A stretch of 64,000 bases of DNA from Phytohabitans kaempferiae (GCF_042433955.1 NZ_JBHLUH010000060.1:229928-293927); one strand, 5' to 3'. Shown: positions 17,384 to 26,599, counted from the stretch's first letter. The notes: generated by a model not told the origin, from the sequence alone. Translations and numbers: made by a program.

Positions 17384-18847
17384 ATGAGTAGCCAGGACGA
17401 GGCTTTGAAGACGGTTGCCGGCTGGCTGGACGAGCACCGGACGTTGGGCACGTCGCTGTCCGACCGCATCTGGGAGCTGGCCGAGCCGGGCCTGTGCGAG
17501 CAACGATCCGCCGAAGCGCTGTGCGAAACGCTGGCGGACAACGGCTTCAGCGTCGAGACCGGTGTCGCGGGGATGCCGACCGCCTTCGTCGCCCGATACG
17601 GCACCGGGTCGCCGACGATCGCGCTGATGTGTGAGTACGACGCCACGCCCGGCGAGTCCCAGCTTCCGGTGCCGTATCCCGCTCCCGTCTCCCCCATCGC
17701 GGCGGGCTTCACGGACCTGCACAACGGAATCGGCGCGGCCAGCGTCGCCGCCGCGGTCGCGGTGCGGCAGGCGATGGCGGAGCACGGACTCCCCGGCTCG
17801 ATCACGGTCTTCGGCACGCCCGCCGAGAAGCTCTGCGTCGGCAAGCCTTTCCTCGCCCGGGACGGTCACTTCGACGGCCTGGACGCGGTAGTGGCCTGGC
17901 ACCCCCGCCCGTACTCCACGGTGGAGTGGGACGACGGCCCCGGCTGCTACCAGGCGGAGGTCTACGACTTCGGGGGCACCAGCACATACGCCTCCAAGCC
18001 CTGGACCGGGGTCAGCGCACTGGACGCGCTCACCCTGATGAACGTGATCGTGCAGTTCCTGCGCGAACACATCCCGCCGGCGTACCGCGCCTCGGTGAAC
18101 GAACTGGTCTCCTCCGGCGGGCAGCACCCGACCGCGCTGCCCAACCACGCCCAGGCGTGGTACGTGCACCGGTCGCTGACCCGGGAGGGCATCGACCACG
18201 TCGCCGCCGCGCTGGACCGGGCGGCCAGCAGCGCGGCCACCGCGCTGGGTGCCACTTACTCCCGGCGGGTCGTCGCCGCCACCCGGCCCTGGCTGCCGAA
18301 CCACTCCCTCGCCCGAGCCGCGTACCGCGGCCTGGAGCGCGCCGGTGCGCCCGCGTTCCCCGCACCGATGCGCGACCTCGCGGCGCAGGTGCTGCAGCGG
18401 CTCGGCCGCACGGACATCGACCCGCCGTTCGACGAGACGCTCACCCCGCCGCAGTCCCGTATCACCCGGGAGTTCGCCGGTGGGGCCGACGACGTCACCG
18501 AGTTCTGCTGGCACGCGCCGACGGCCCGGATCTACGTCGCGTACGGCATCGCCGCGTCCGGCCTACCCAACTGGGCACAGGGCCTGTTCTCCGGGACACC
18601 GGTCGCGCACCAGACCGTGCACACCGCGGCCAAAGCCATCGCGTTGACCACAGTGGAGCTGCTGACAAGCCCCGAGGTGCTGGCCGAAGCCGCCGCCGAG
18701 TTCCAGGAGCGGGTCGCGCAGGCCGGTCCCATGCCACCGCTGCTTGACCCCGACACCCGCCCGCCGGTGGACCCGGGCAGCGCCCCGCCGTACGTGCGCG
18801 AACACCTCGTCGCCCAGATGGGTCGCGCGACGGAGGTGCCGGCATGA
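17384..18847 (+). CDS. M20-family amidohydrolase (AbgB-like)
   Basis: 487 aa with AAGGAG four bases before the ATG. It resembles p-aminobenzoyl-glutamate-hydrolase-type peptidases: MCEYDATPGESQLPVPYPAP, DLHNGIGAASVAAAVAVRQA (where relatives have CGHN), FGTPAEKLCVGKPFLARDG and a dimerisation domain. The usual CGHN and PAEE metal-ligand contexts are modified to DLHN and PAEK, so metal binding may differ. It would cleave an amide of the imported compound. It overlaps the following ThDP-enzyme gene by 4 bases. Confidence 0.75.
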   Translation: MSSQDEALKTVAGWLDEHRTLGTSLSDRIWELAEPGLCEQRSAEALCETLADNGFSVETGVAGMPTAFVARYGTGSPTIALMCEYDATPGESQLPVPYPAPVSPIAAGFTDLHNGIGAASVAAAVAVRQAMAEHGLPGSITVFGTPAEKLCVGKPFLARDGHFDGLDAVVAWHPRPYSTVEWDDGPGCYQAEVYDFGGTSTYASKPWTGVSALDALTLMNVIVQFLREHIPPAYRASVNELVSSGGQHPTALPNHAQAWYVHRSLTREGIDHVAAALDRAASSAATALGATYSRRVVAATRPWLPNHSLARAAYRGLERAGAPAFPAPMRDLAAQVLQRLGRTDIDPPFDETLTPPQSRITREFAGGADDVTEFCWHAPTARIYVAYGIAASGLPNWAQGLFSGTPVAHQTVHTAAKAIALTTVELLTSPEVLAEAAAEFQERVAQAGPMPPLLDPDTRPPVDPGSAPPYVREHLVAQMGRATEVPA

Positions 18848-20472
18848 GGATGACCGGAGGCGACGCGCTCGTCCGGCAGCTACGGCTCGAAGGTGTGACC
18901 ACCATTTTCGGGGTGCCGGGTGTGCAGCTGGACCACGCGACTGACGCGCTTGCCAGGTTCGGTGAGATCCGGTACGTCATGACCCGGCACGAGCAGGGCG
19001 CGGCGTACATGGCGGACGGATACGCCCGCAGTTCCGGCGAGGTCGGTGTCTGCATGGTGGTCCCCGGCCCGGGGCTGCTCAATGCCATGGCCGCGCTCGC
19101 CACGGCGTACTCCTGCTCGTCGCCGGTGCTGTGCATCAGCGGCCAGATCCCGTCCGACATGATCGGCCGCGGGTACGGGATCCTTCACGAGATTCCCGGC
19201 CAGTCCGACTTGCTGGGTTCGGTGACCAAGTGGCACCGGCTGGCGCGCCGGCCGGCCGACATTCCCGCGCTGGTCCACGAGGCGTTCCGCCAGCTGCGTG
19301 GCGGCCGGCCGCGCCCGGTGGCGCTGGAGATTCCGCCGGACGTGCTCGGGGCCAGCGACGACATCGAGCTGGTTACCGTGCCGGAGCCCGACGATCCGCG
19401 GGTCGTACCGGATCCGGCTCTGGTCCGGCGGGCGGCCGGCCTGCTCGCGCGGGCCGAACGGCCGGTGATTTACACCGGCTGGGGTGTGCAGAACGCCAAC
19501 GCCGGCGAGGAGTTGCGCGCGGTCGCCGAAGCCGTTCCGGCACCGGTCGTGATGAGCCGCACCGGCCTCGGCTCGCTGCCGGACCGGCACCCGCTCGCCG
19601 CCTCTAAGCTCGCCGGCCGCCAGCTGATGCCGGATGCCGACGTGGTGCTCGCTGTGGGCAGCCGGTTCATGGGGTTTGGCGGTAAGCCGCTGCCCGTGGC
19701 GGCCGGGGCGGCGGTCATCCAGATCGACGCCGACCCGGCGAGCATGGGCCCGCCCCGCGCCCCGCGTGTGGCCCTCCACGGCGATGCCAAGCTCACCCTC
19801 GCGGCGCTGCACGCGGCATTGGGTGCGACCGGCCCGGACCGGTCCGGCCGCGACCGGGATGCGCTCGCCGCCGCCGTCACCCGCGCCCGTGGCTGGGCCG
19901 ACGACCAGGTCCGGGAGGTCGAGCCGCAATACGGCTTCCTGCGGGCGATCCGGTCCGCGCTGCCCGACGACGGCATCCTGGTCAGCGAGCTGACCCAGGT
20001 CTCGTACCTGGTCCGGGTCGCCTTTCCCTTCCACCTGCCGCGCACCAACATCACCCCCGGGTACCAGGGGACGCTCGGCTACGGGTTGCCCACCGCGCTC
20101 GGAGCGAAGGTGGCCAACCCCGGCCGGGCTGTGGTCTCGCTCAACGGCGACGGCGGGTTCGGCTGGTGCCTGCAGGAGCTGGCTACGGCCCGCAAGTACG
20201 GCATCGGCGTGGTCAGCGTGGTGTTCAACGACTCGGCGTACGGGAACGTGCGACGCACCCAGCGGGACCAGTTCGCCGAACGGTACCTGGGCACCGATCT
20301 GGTCAACCCGGACTTCGTGGCGTTGGCTGGCGCGTTCGGCCTGGCCGCGTCCAGGGTGGAGGGTCCGGATGCGCTGGCCGACGCGCTGCGCAAGGCCATC
20401 GCAGCAGACGAGCCCACCCTCATCGAGGTACCGGTCGGCGAGATGCCCGACGCCTGGCACCTGCTCGGATAG
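18844..20472 (+). CDS. Thiamine-diphosphate-dependent decarboxylase/acetolactate-synthase-like enzyme
   Basis: 542 aa with the three-domain ThDP-enzyme layout. An N-terminal Pyr domain carries the catalytic Glu in YVMTRHEQGAAYMADGYAR (near residue 50), followed by a middle domain, then a C-terminal PP domain with GDG...N motif (LNGDGGFGWCLQELATARKY ending in VFNDSAYGN). It probably decarboxylates a 2-keto acid (benzoylformate-, sulfopyruvate- or phosphonopyruvate-like) to an aldehyde, which the adjacent aldehyde dehydrogenase could oxidise. True acetolactate synthase would normally be next to ilvN/ilvC, which are absent. Confidence 0.75.
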   Translation: MRMTGGDALVRQLRLEGVTTIFGVPGVQLDHATDALARFGEIRYVMTRHEQGAAYMADGYARSSGEVGVCMVVPGPGLLNAMAALATAYSCSSPVLCISGQIPSDMIGRGYGILHEIPGQSDLLGSVTKWHRLARRPADIPALVHEAFRQLRGGRPRPVALEIPPDVLGASDDIELVTVPEPDDPRVVPDPALVRRAAGLLARAERPVIYTGWGVQNANAGEELRAVAEAVPAPVVMSRTGLGSLPDRHPLAASKLAGRQLMPDADVVLAVGSRFMGFGGKPLPVAAGAAVIQIDADPASMGPPRAPRVALHGDAKLTLAALHAALGATGPDRSGRDRDALAAAVTRARGWADDQVREVEPQYGFLRAIRSALPDDGILVSELTQVSYLVRVAFPFHLPRTNITPGYQGTLGYGLPTALGAKVANPGRAVVSLNGDGGFGWCLQELATARKYGIGVVSVVFNDSAYGNVRRTQRDQFAERYLGTDLVNPDFVALAGAFGLAASRVEGPDALADALRKAIAADEPTLIEVPVGEMPDAWHLLG

Positions 20473-20485
20473 ACGGGAAGACGCT

Positions 20486-21898
20486 GTGATCGAGTACGAC
20501 ACTCTCTACATCGACGGCAAGTGGGTGACGCCATCCGGGCAGGACCGCCGGATCGTCATCGACCCGGCCACCGAGCTGCCCATCGGCGAAGTGCTCGACG
20601 GCGACGCGACGGATGTCGACCGGGCGGTGGCTGCCGCCGTCCGCGCGCAGGAGCCGTGGGCGGGTACGCCGGTCGGGGAACGGGCCGACCTGCTCCGCGC
20701 CGTGGCCGCCGCGCTTCGGGCTCGGTCGGACTGGCTGTTGGACCTGCTCATCCGCGAGGTCGGCACGCCGCGTGGGCTCGCCGAGGTGATGCAGTTCGCC
20801 GCCGCGGTCCAGGTGTTCGACGACGCCGCCGACCTTATCGGGCAGGTGACCGCGCCGGAGCCGCTCGGCAGCGCGCTGGTCACCGCCGAGCCGATCGGCG
20901 TGGCCGGCCTGATCACGCCTTGGAACTACCCGCTCTACCAGGCCGCGCTCAAGGTCGCTCCGGCCCTGGCCGCCGGCTGCGCGGTCGTGCTCAAGCCGAG
21001 CGAGCTGGCTCCGCTCAGCGCGTTCACGATGGCCGAGGTGATCGACGAGGCGGGCGTACCCCCGGGGGTCTTCAACCTCGTGCCGGGTGTGGGTGCCGTG
21101 GCCGGCGAGGCGCTGGCCGGGCATCCCGATCTGGACATGGTGTCGTTCACCGGCTCGGTGCGCGCCGGGCAGCGCATCGCCGCGCTGGCCGCGGGATCGG
21201 TCACCAAGGTCGCGCTGGAGCTTGGCGGGAAGGGCGCCTCGATCGTGGTCGACGGCGGCGACCTCACCGCCGCGGCACAGCACGCGGCGGCGAGCTGTTT
21301 CGGCAACGCGGGGCAAACCTGTGCCGCGATGACGCGGCTGGTGGTCCCCCGGGACCGGCTGGCCGAGGCCGAGTCGGCCGTGCTCGAGGCGGCGGCCCCC
21401 TACGTCCCCGGTGACCCGCTGTCGCCGCGGACCAAGCTCGGCCCACTCATCTCCGCCGAGCAGCGCGCGCGGGTGCGCCAGCACATCGCCGCGGGCATCG
21501 CCGAAGGCGCCGACCTGCTCGTCGGCGGCGTGGAGACGGACCTTCCACCGGCCGGGTTCTACCTTCCCGCTACCGTCTTCTCCGCCGTCCGGCCGCAGAT
21601 GACGATCGCGCAGGAGGAGATCTTCGGCCCGGTACTGTCGATCATTCCTGTCGACAGCGAGCGGGAAGCGGTCGCCGTGGCCAACGGCACCCGCTACGGC
21701 CTGACCGCCGCGGTGTGGGGTGAGCCCCAACGCGCTCGGCGGATCGGCGCCAAGCTCCGGACCGGGTCCGTGATCGTCAACGGTGCCCGGATCAATCCGT
21801 CGGCCCCGTTCGGCGGGCGTAAGCAGTCCGGCTACGGCCGCGAACGTGGGCGGTTCGGGCTGGAGGAGTACCTCACGTCCAAGGTCTATCACCTCTGA
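20486..21898 (+). CDS. NAD(P)-dependent aldehyde dehydrogenase
   Basis: 470 aa from the GTG at 20486 (VIEYDTLYIDGKWVTPSG). The longer upstream frame overlaps the previous gene and lacks coding sense. Hallmarks are TPWNYPLYQAALKVAPALAA, the Rossmann FTGSVRAGQRIA, catalytic Glu of LELGGKGASIV and catalytic Cys in FGNAGQTCAAMTRL, plus QEEIFGPVLSI. It most likely oxidises the aldehyde made by the ThDP enzyme 14 bases upstream. It belongs to the general ALDH class; the substrate is not identifiable. Confidence 0.85.
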   Translation: MIEYDTLYIDGKWVTPSGQDRRIVIDPATELPIGEVLDGDATDVDRAVAAAVRAQEPWAGTPVGERADLLRAVAAALRARSDWLLDLLIREVGTPRGLAEVMQFAAAVQVFDDAADLIGQVTAPEPLGSALVTAEPIGVAGLITPWNYPLYQAALKVAPALAAGCAVVLKPSELAPLSAFTMAEVIDEAGVPPGVFNLVPGVGAVAGEALAGHPDLDMVSFTGSVRAGQRIAALAAGSVTKVALELGGKGASIVVDGGDLTAAAQHAAASCFGNAGQTCAAMTRLVVPRDRLAEAESAVLEAAAPYVPGDPLSPRTKLGPLISAEQRARVRQHIAAGIAEGADLLVGGVETDLPPAGFYLPATVFSAVRPQMTIAQEEIFGPVLSIIPVDSEREAVAVANGTRYGLTAAVWGEPQRARRIGAKLRTGSVIVNGARINPSAPFGGRKQSGYGRERGRFGLEEYLTSKVYHL

Positions 21899-21961
21899 GG
21901 CCGGCACCGGCCCACCGCGAGCCCTTCCGACACACCCCACGACGCAGGAAAGACACGACCC

Positions 21962-23344
21962 ATGCCTTGGCCTGACCTACGGACCTTTCTCGCCGCCCTC
22001 GAGGCCGACCGCGACCTGCTGCGCATCGACGAACCCATCGATCCGCGGTACGAGGCGGTCGCGCTGACCCGCCGCAGCTCCGACGTCGAGGGTCCGGCCC
22101 TGCTGTTCACCCAGATGAAAGGCAGCGAGTACGGGTGCGTGAGCGGGCTGTTCGGGGCCAGCCGGCGCGTCGCCCGGGCGCTCGGCCACGACTACCCGTA
22201 CCTTCTGCGTCACTTCGCCGAGCTTGAGGCGCGCCGCCTCGAGCCGGTGACCGCCACCGGGCCGGCGCCGTGCCAGGAAGTGGTACGCCAGGGCGCGGAC
22301 GTAGACGTGCGCACGCTGCCGATCCTGCACCACTACGAGCTGGACGCCGGACCGTACGTGACCGCCGGGCTCCAGGTCGCGCGCGACCCTGGCACAGGCA
22401 CGCACAACGTCTCCATCCACCGGATGCTGCCGTTGGGCGCCCGCGAGCTGACCGTCTTCGCCCCGCCCGGCCGGCACCTGCGCACCATCATCGACCGCAC
22501 CCACGAGCAGGGCCGCGGCGCGGACATCGCGGTGGTGATCGGCGCCGAGCCAGCCACGCAGATCGCCTCACAGGCACGGGTGCCGTACGGCGTGGACGAG
22601 TACGAGGTCGCCGGCGGGCTGCGCGACGAACCGGTCGAGCTGGTGCGTGGCGTCACCGTCGACGTCATGGTGCCGGCGACCGCCGAGATCGTCGTCGAGG
22701 GGCGCACCGTCCCCGGAAGGCTGGAACCCGACGGCCCGTTCGGTGAGTACCCCGGCACGTACAGCGCCGCCAAACCGGCGCCGGTCATGCAGGTCACGGC
22801 GATCACGAGCCGGCGCGGTGCGCTGTACCAGAACACGCTGACCGGCGTACCCATGACCGAGAACCACTGGATGATGCAGCCGAGCGCGACGGCGATGGCC
22901 TACCGCGAGGCACTGCGGATCACCCCGGAGATCCACCGGGTCCACGTGACGCCGGGCGGCACCGCACGCCACCACATCGTGGTCTCGATGACCAAGCGTC
23001 ACCCGAGCGAGCCACGCAACGTCATGCTCGCCCTGCTCGCCGCCCCGCTGGGCGCCAAGCTCGTCACCGTCGTGGACGCCGACATCGACGTGGAGGACCC
23101 GGTCGACGTCGAGTGGGCGGTCAACACGCGGATGCAGCCGGACCGAGACGTCGTGATCGTGCCCGACCTCTACAGCCCCACCCTGGATCCGTCGGCACCG
23201 CACCCACGCGCCAGCGCGAAGATGGGCGTCGACGCGACCGCGCCGCTGGGCCAGGAGCGGCTGATGTACGAACGACCGCGCATCCCCGGCTTCGACAAGT
23301 GGTCCCTCGACGGATACCTCGACCGCGCTGGGCTCACCCGATGA
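21962..23344 (+). CDS. UbiD-family decarboxylase
   Basis: 460 aa, starting MPWPDLRTFLAALEADRDLL. UbiD traits include NVSIHRMLPLGARELTVFAP, the prenyl-FMN/metal region GAEPATQIASQARVPYGVDE, and the catalytic-triad region EIVVEGRTVPGRLEPDGPFG then EYPGTY. The family reversibly (de)carboxylates aromatic or alpha,beta-unsaturated acids with prenylated FMN, which needs a UbiX partner that is not in this window. It overlaps the next gene by 4 bases. In this pathway it could remove the carboxylate of an orotate-like or other unsaturated ring acid (inference). Confidence 0.85.
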   Translation: MPWPDLRTFLAALEADRDLLRIDEPIDPRYEAVALTRRSSDVEGPALLFTQMKGSEYGCVSGLFGASRRVARALGHDYPYLLRHFAELEARRLEPVTATGPAPCQEVVRQGADVDVRTLPILHHYELDAGPYVTAGLQVARDPGTGTHNVSIHRMLPLGARELTVFAPPGRHLRTIIDRTHEQGRGADIAVVIGAEPATQIASQARVPYGVDEYEVAGGLRDEPVELVRGVTVDVMVPATAEIVVEGRTVPGRLEPDGPFGEYPGTYSAAKPAPVMQVTAITSRRGALYQNTLTGVPMTENHWMMQPSATAMAYREALRITPEIHRVHVTPGGTARHHIVVSMTKRHPSEPRNVMLALLAAPLGAKLVTVVDADIDVEDPVDVEWAVNTRMQPDRDVVIVPDLYSPTLDPSAPHPRASAKMGVDATAPLGQERLMYERPRIPGFDKWSLDGYLDRAGLTR

Positions 23345-24063
23345 CCAGGACCGTGGCCCGGGTCGGTCTCGTGGTGCCGGCCGACAACGCCGTGATCGAG
23401 CCGGAGCTCTACTCGGTCGGTGTGGCTGGCATGAGCTTCCACGCGTACCGCATCACCGAGACCGAGCCGTCCCGGATGCGCGCCCAGGCGGTCGACTTGG
23501 CCGGCAGCTTCGGCGAGCTTGGGCTGGACGCGGCGGTCTACGCGTGCGCCGAGACGAGCTTCGAGCCCGGCATGCGGGGCAACGCCGGGCTCGCCGCCGC
23601 GCTGCAAGAGATTAGCGGCATCCCGGTCACCACCGCGACCACGGCGATGCTCGCCGCGGTGCGCCATCTTGGACTGTCCACAATCGGCCTGGTCACCCCG
23701 TACCGACCCGCTTCCGGCGTCCAGTTGGAGCACATGCTCGCCGCGCACGGCCTGAAGGTCGCATCCCGTGTGCACCGCGACTTCGCCGGATCCAGCGACG
23801 ACCCGCGTGTGTGGTACGAGACCAACCGTCAGCCGTCCACAGTGGTCTACGAGTTGGCGCGCGGGCTGGATCTCACCATGGCCGATGGCGTGCTGGTCAG
23901 CGCGACCAACCTGCGCACGCTCGACGTAGTCGAGCGGCTCGAAGCCGAGCTGGGCAAGCCGGTGGTGACCTGCAACCAGAGCATCCTGTGGTGGAGCCGG
24001 CGCATGCTCGGCCTACCCGATGCGGTGACCGGACACGGACGGCTGCTGCGGAGCCAGCCATGA
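23341..24063 (+). CDS. Asp/Glu racemase superfamily protein (maleate isomerase / arylmalonate decarboxylase-like), one catalytic Cys missing
   Basis: 240 aa, starting MTRTVARVGLVVPADNAVIE. The fold resembles maleate cis-trans isomerase: YACAETSFEPG carries the N-terminal catalytic Cys near residue 76. The C-terminal position that is Cys in maleate isomerases (ISCTNxRT) reads VSATNLRT, i.e. Ala. The protein keeps one Cys, but the opposite one from arylmalonate decarboxylase. It overlaps both neighbours by 4 bases. The chemistry could be isomerisation, racemisation or decarboxylation of a small dicarboxylate. Confidence 0.75.
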   Translation: MTRTVARVGLVVPADNAVIEPELYSVGVAGMSFHAYRITETEPSRMRAQAVDLAGSFGELGLDAAVYACAETSFEPGMRGNAGLAAALQEISGIPVTTATTAMLAAVRHLGLSTIGLVTPYRPASGVQLEHMLAAHGLKVASRVHRDFAGSSDDPRVWYETNRQPSTVVYELARGLDLTMADGVLVSATNLRTLDVVERLEAELGKPVVTCNQSILWWSRRMLGLPDAVTGHGRLLRSQP

Positions 24064-24809
24064 AGCTGGCCGGACGGGCAGCACTGGTCACCGGCGCCGA
24101 CGGGGGCCTCGGCTCGGCGATATGCGCGGCGCTGGCCCGCGAGGGCGCCGCGATCGCCGCGCACACCTGGGCCGCCGAGCCGCCAACCGAGCTCGTGCGA
24201 AGCCTCACCAACGCCGGCGCGGACGTCCTGCACGTCGCGGGGGATGTGCGCCGCGCCGTCGACGTCGACCGGTTCGTGGACGCGACTCTGACCCGGTTCG
24301 GCCAGCTCGACATCCTGGTCAACAACGCCGGAATGATGAACACCACGCCCCTGCTCGACCTTTGCGAGGACGACTGGGACGCTGTGCTGGACACCAACCT
24401 CAAGGGGTACTTCCTCGTCGCGCAGCGGGTGGCCCGGCACATGGTGACGCGCCGCTACGGCCGCATCGTCAACATCTCATCCACTCGGCAGGCGCAGGCG
24501 TTTCCCGGCAACGGCGCCTACGCCACAGCCAAAGGCGGCGTGTTGATGCTGACCCGGATGCTCGCGCTGGAGTTGGCGCCGCACGGCATCGCGGTCAACA
24601 GCATCGCACCCGGCACGGTCCTCACCGACCTCAACCGTGCCTACCTTTCCGATCCCGAGTTCCAACGTGAACGCATCGCCCGCATCCCGGCCGGACGCCT
24701 CGGCCGTCCGAGCGACGTGGCCGAGGCGGTCCTGCTCTTCACCGGCGCCGAAGCCGACTTCCTCGTTGGCGCCTCCCTGACCGTCGATGGTGGACAGACC
24801 CTGTGGTGA
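24060..24809 (+). CDS. Short-chain dehydrogenase/reductase
   Basis: 249 aa, classical SDR. It has a nucleotide-binding VTGADGGLGSAI near residue 12, LVNNAGMMNT, catalytic Ser in NISSTRQAQ, Tyr/Lys of YATAKGG, and the C-terminal FLVGASLTVDGGQTLW. It starts inside the stop of the racemase-family gene and is followed after 7 bases by the ornithine-cyclodeaminase-family gene, so it belongs to the operon. It oxidises or reduces an alcohol/ketone intermediate; the substrate is unknown. Confidence 0.85.
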   Translation: MKLAGRAALVTGADGGLGSAICAALAREGAAIAAHTWAAEPPTELVRSLTNAGADVLHVAGDVRRAVDVDRFVDATLTRFGQLDILVNNAGMMNTTPLLDLCEDDWDAVLDTNLKGYFLVAQRVARHMVTRRYGRIVNISSTRQAQAFPGNGAYATAKGGVLMLTRMLALELAPHGIAVNSIAPGTVLTDLNRAYLSDPEFQRERIARIPAGRLGRPSDVAEAVLLFTGAEADFLVGASLTVDGGQTLW

Positions 24810-24816
24810 CAACCGA

Positions 24817-25800
24817 ATGCTGATACTAGGACGAAACGACATCGACGCCTTGCTCACGATGGAGCTGGCGATCGAGGCGGTCGAGGCGGCGGTCCTCGCC
24901 TATCGGTACGGGCGGGTGGATCTGCCGCCCCGCACCCACCTGCACGTGCGGGAACCGTCCGGTGAGGTGCTGGCCATGCCGGCGGTGCTACAGGACGAGA
25001 GCCTCTTCGGCGTGAAGATGTGGTCGCGCGTGGAGCCGCCAGGCGCGCCGGTGCGGACCACCGCGCTGATGATGGTCGTGGACGCCGCCACCGGCCGCGA
25101 GGCGCTGCTCGACGCGGACGCCATCACCGACGTTCGCACGGGGGCGATGACCGCGGTGGCCGCCCGGCACCTCGCCCCGCCCGACGCCACCACGGTCGGC
25201 GTCATAGGCACCGGCTTGCAGGCACGCACGCAAGTGCTCGCGCTGGCCGCCGTGCTCCCAGCGCTGAGCCGGATCCGGGTACACAGCCGCACGCCGGCCC
25301 GCCGCACCGGTTTCGCTGCCGCGCTGGCCGCCGAACCCGCCCTGGCCGACGTGCGGGTCGAAGCCGAGTCGTCGGCCGAAGCCACCGTCCGCGAAGCCAA
25401 CGTCGTGGTGGCGGCCACCACCGCGACACAGCCGGTTATCCGAGACGAATGGGTGGACGGCACCGCGCTGGTCTGCGGAGTCGGCACGCACGAGCCACAC
25501 GACCGCGAGATCGAGGCCGCGACAGTGGCGCGTGCCGGTGTGGTGGCCGTCGACACCAAGCCAACGGGCATCCACGGCGCCGGTGACATCTCGCTGCCGA
25601 TCGCGGACGGGCTCATCGCCGAGTCGTCCGTGCTCGACCTAGGAGACCTGGTAGAGCATCCACGCGCGCGGGGCGAAGGCGTCGCGGTGTTCAAGAGCGT
25701 CGGGTTCGCGGCCGCCGACCTCGCGGTCGCCGCCCGCCTGCTGGCGCAGGCCGGTGATACCGGCGCCGGCGTGAAGGTGGACCTGCGCGGCAAGGGATGA
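24817..25800 (+). CDS. Ornithine cyclodeaminase / mu-crystallin family protein
   Basis: 327 aa, starting MLILGRNDIDALLTMELAIE; an in-frame upstream GTG overlaps the SDR gene and is less likely. It has an NAD(P)-binding GVIGTGLQARTQVLALA near residue 128, and family blocks LPPRTHLHVREPSGEVLAMP, DADAITDVRTGAMTAVAARH and ISLPIADGLIAESSV. Relatives include ketimine reductases, alanine dehydrogenases and true cyclodeaminases. It is the last gene of the plus arm. It may reduce an imine or deaminate an amino acid released by the carbamoylase (inference). Confidence 0.8.
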   Translation: MLILGRNDIDALLTMELAIEAVEAAVLAYRYGRVDLPPRTHLHVREPSGEVLAMPAVLQDESLFGVKMWSRVEPPGAPVRTTALMMVVDAATGREALLDADAITDVRTGAMTAVAARHLAPPDATTVGVIGTGLQARTQVLALAAVLPALSRIRVHSRTPARRTGFAAALAAEPALADVRVEAESSAEATVREANVVVAATTATQPVIRDEWVDGTALVCGVGTHEPHDREIEAATVARAGVVAVDTKPTGIHGAGDISLPIADGLIAESSVLDLGDLVEHPRARGEGVAVFKSVGFAAADLAVAARLLAQAGDTGAGVKVDLRGKG

Positions 25801-25967
25801 CGAGGTGTCGACAGCATCACAGAGTTTGCGCAAGCGGCGGGAGGCGGCGATCAGACAGGCACCCCCTCAACACCAGACCAACAAGCTCATGGCGGCGAGA
25901 ACCCGTCCCCCACCAAACTCGGGGAGCCAGTTTCACTCCCCAGCAGAGATCGTCTCAGAGGCCCGTG

Positions 25968-26117
25968 TCAAGTAACTGGATCGGCACTGTGTCGGGGCCG
26001 GTCCAAGCGTAGGAGCCGGGCCAACCTGACGCGCTGGTCTTCGGTCATCGGCGGCGCTTGCGCCGCCAACGCCTGGATCTCGTCCTCGATTGCCAGGTCG
26101 AGTAGGTATCGGGCCAT
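25968..26117 (-). CDS. Small hypothetical protein, 49 aa
   Basis: Begins at ATG 26117 (MARYLLDLAIEDEIQALAAQ) with GAGGGGGACG upstream, and ends at 25968. It is helical and acidic, then basic (MTEDQRVRLARLLRLDR). Small proteins of this sort occur near integration sites and excisionase genes in actinobacteria, and this one lies 500 bases from a tRNA-like att repeat. No function can be assigned. Longer forms using upstream codons are possible but look less like coding sequence. Confidence 0.45.
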   Translation of the reverse strand: MARYLLDLAIEDEIQALAAQAPPMTEDQRVRLARLLRLDRPRHSADPVT

Positions 26118-26570
26118 CGGTAACGTCCCCCTCGCCTCCGGATGGCCCGTTACGTTCTCGTACGGGTTGTCGAGGCTCAGGGCATCGTCAGATCGCGGCT
26201 CGCCGGCCGGTGGCCCGTGGCCGCTCGAACTGCGGCCGTGCTGGTCACGCATAGGACGACTCACGGACGATCATGATGTCACCGTACGTCCGTGGCACGA
26301 TCGAGCAGGTGTGCCACGGAGAACCTCTGCTCGCTCACGCGACCCAGCCCAGGGGCAGCTCGACACTGCCCTCGTAGCTGCAGGTCACCTCCGCCGAGCC
26401 CGGCGATGTCCACGTCCCACGCGATGTGCGGGCTATCGGCGTGGTCGCCCGTTCGGCACAGGGCACGGGTGTCAGAGGAACAGCTTGCATCGATGCGGAA
26501 TCCGGCCGCCGACTCTGGTTTTCGGGGGGTTTTCGGGGGACGATTCAGAACTCCATAGACAAGGACAAAA
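26118..26570. other. Intergenic stretch next to the tRNA-like repeat
   Basis: No convincing gene. Near 26520-26545 there are runs TTCGGGGGGTTTTCGGGGGA, a G/T-rich tandem motif of the kind found beside actinobacterial integration sites. No integrase gene is present. Confidence 0.4.
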
Positions 26571-26599
26571 GCCCTGACCGCGTTTCCGCTGGTCAGGGC
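26571..26599 (-). terminator. Rho-independent terminator after tRNA-like copy A
   Basis: Perfect 9-bp inverted repeat GCCCTGACC ... GGTCAGGGC around an 11-nt loop. Reading the minus strand, the hairpin is followed by TTTTGTCC. It sits 7 bases beyond the 3' end of the tRNA-like sequence, as a tRNA gene terminator would. Confidence 0.65.

Noticed and set aside
18880..20502. 540-codon open frame antisense to the ThDP-enzyme gene
   Set aside because: Shadow of a high-GC gene. The plus-strand protein has all ThDP-enzyme motifs and this frame has none.
20420..21940. 506-codon open frame antisense to the aldehyde dehydrogenase gene
   Set aside because: Shadow frame. The plus strand encodes a complete aldehyde dehydrogenase with catalytic Cys and Glu.
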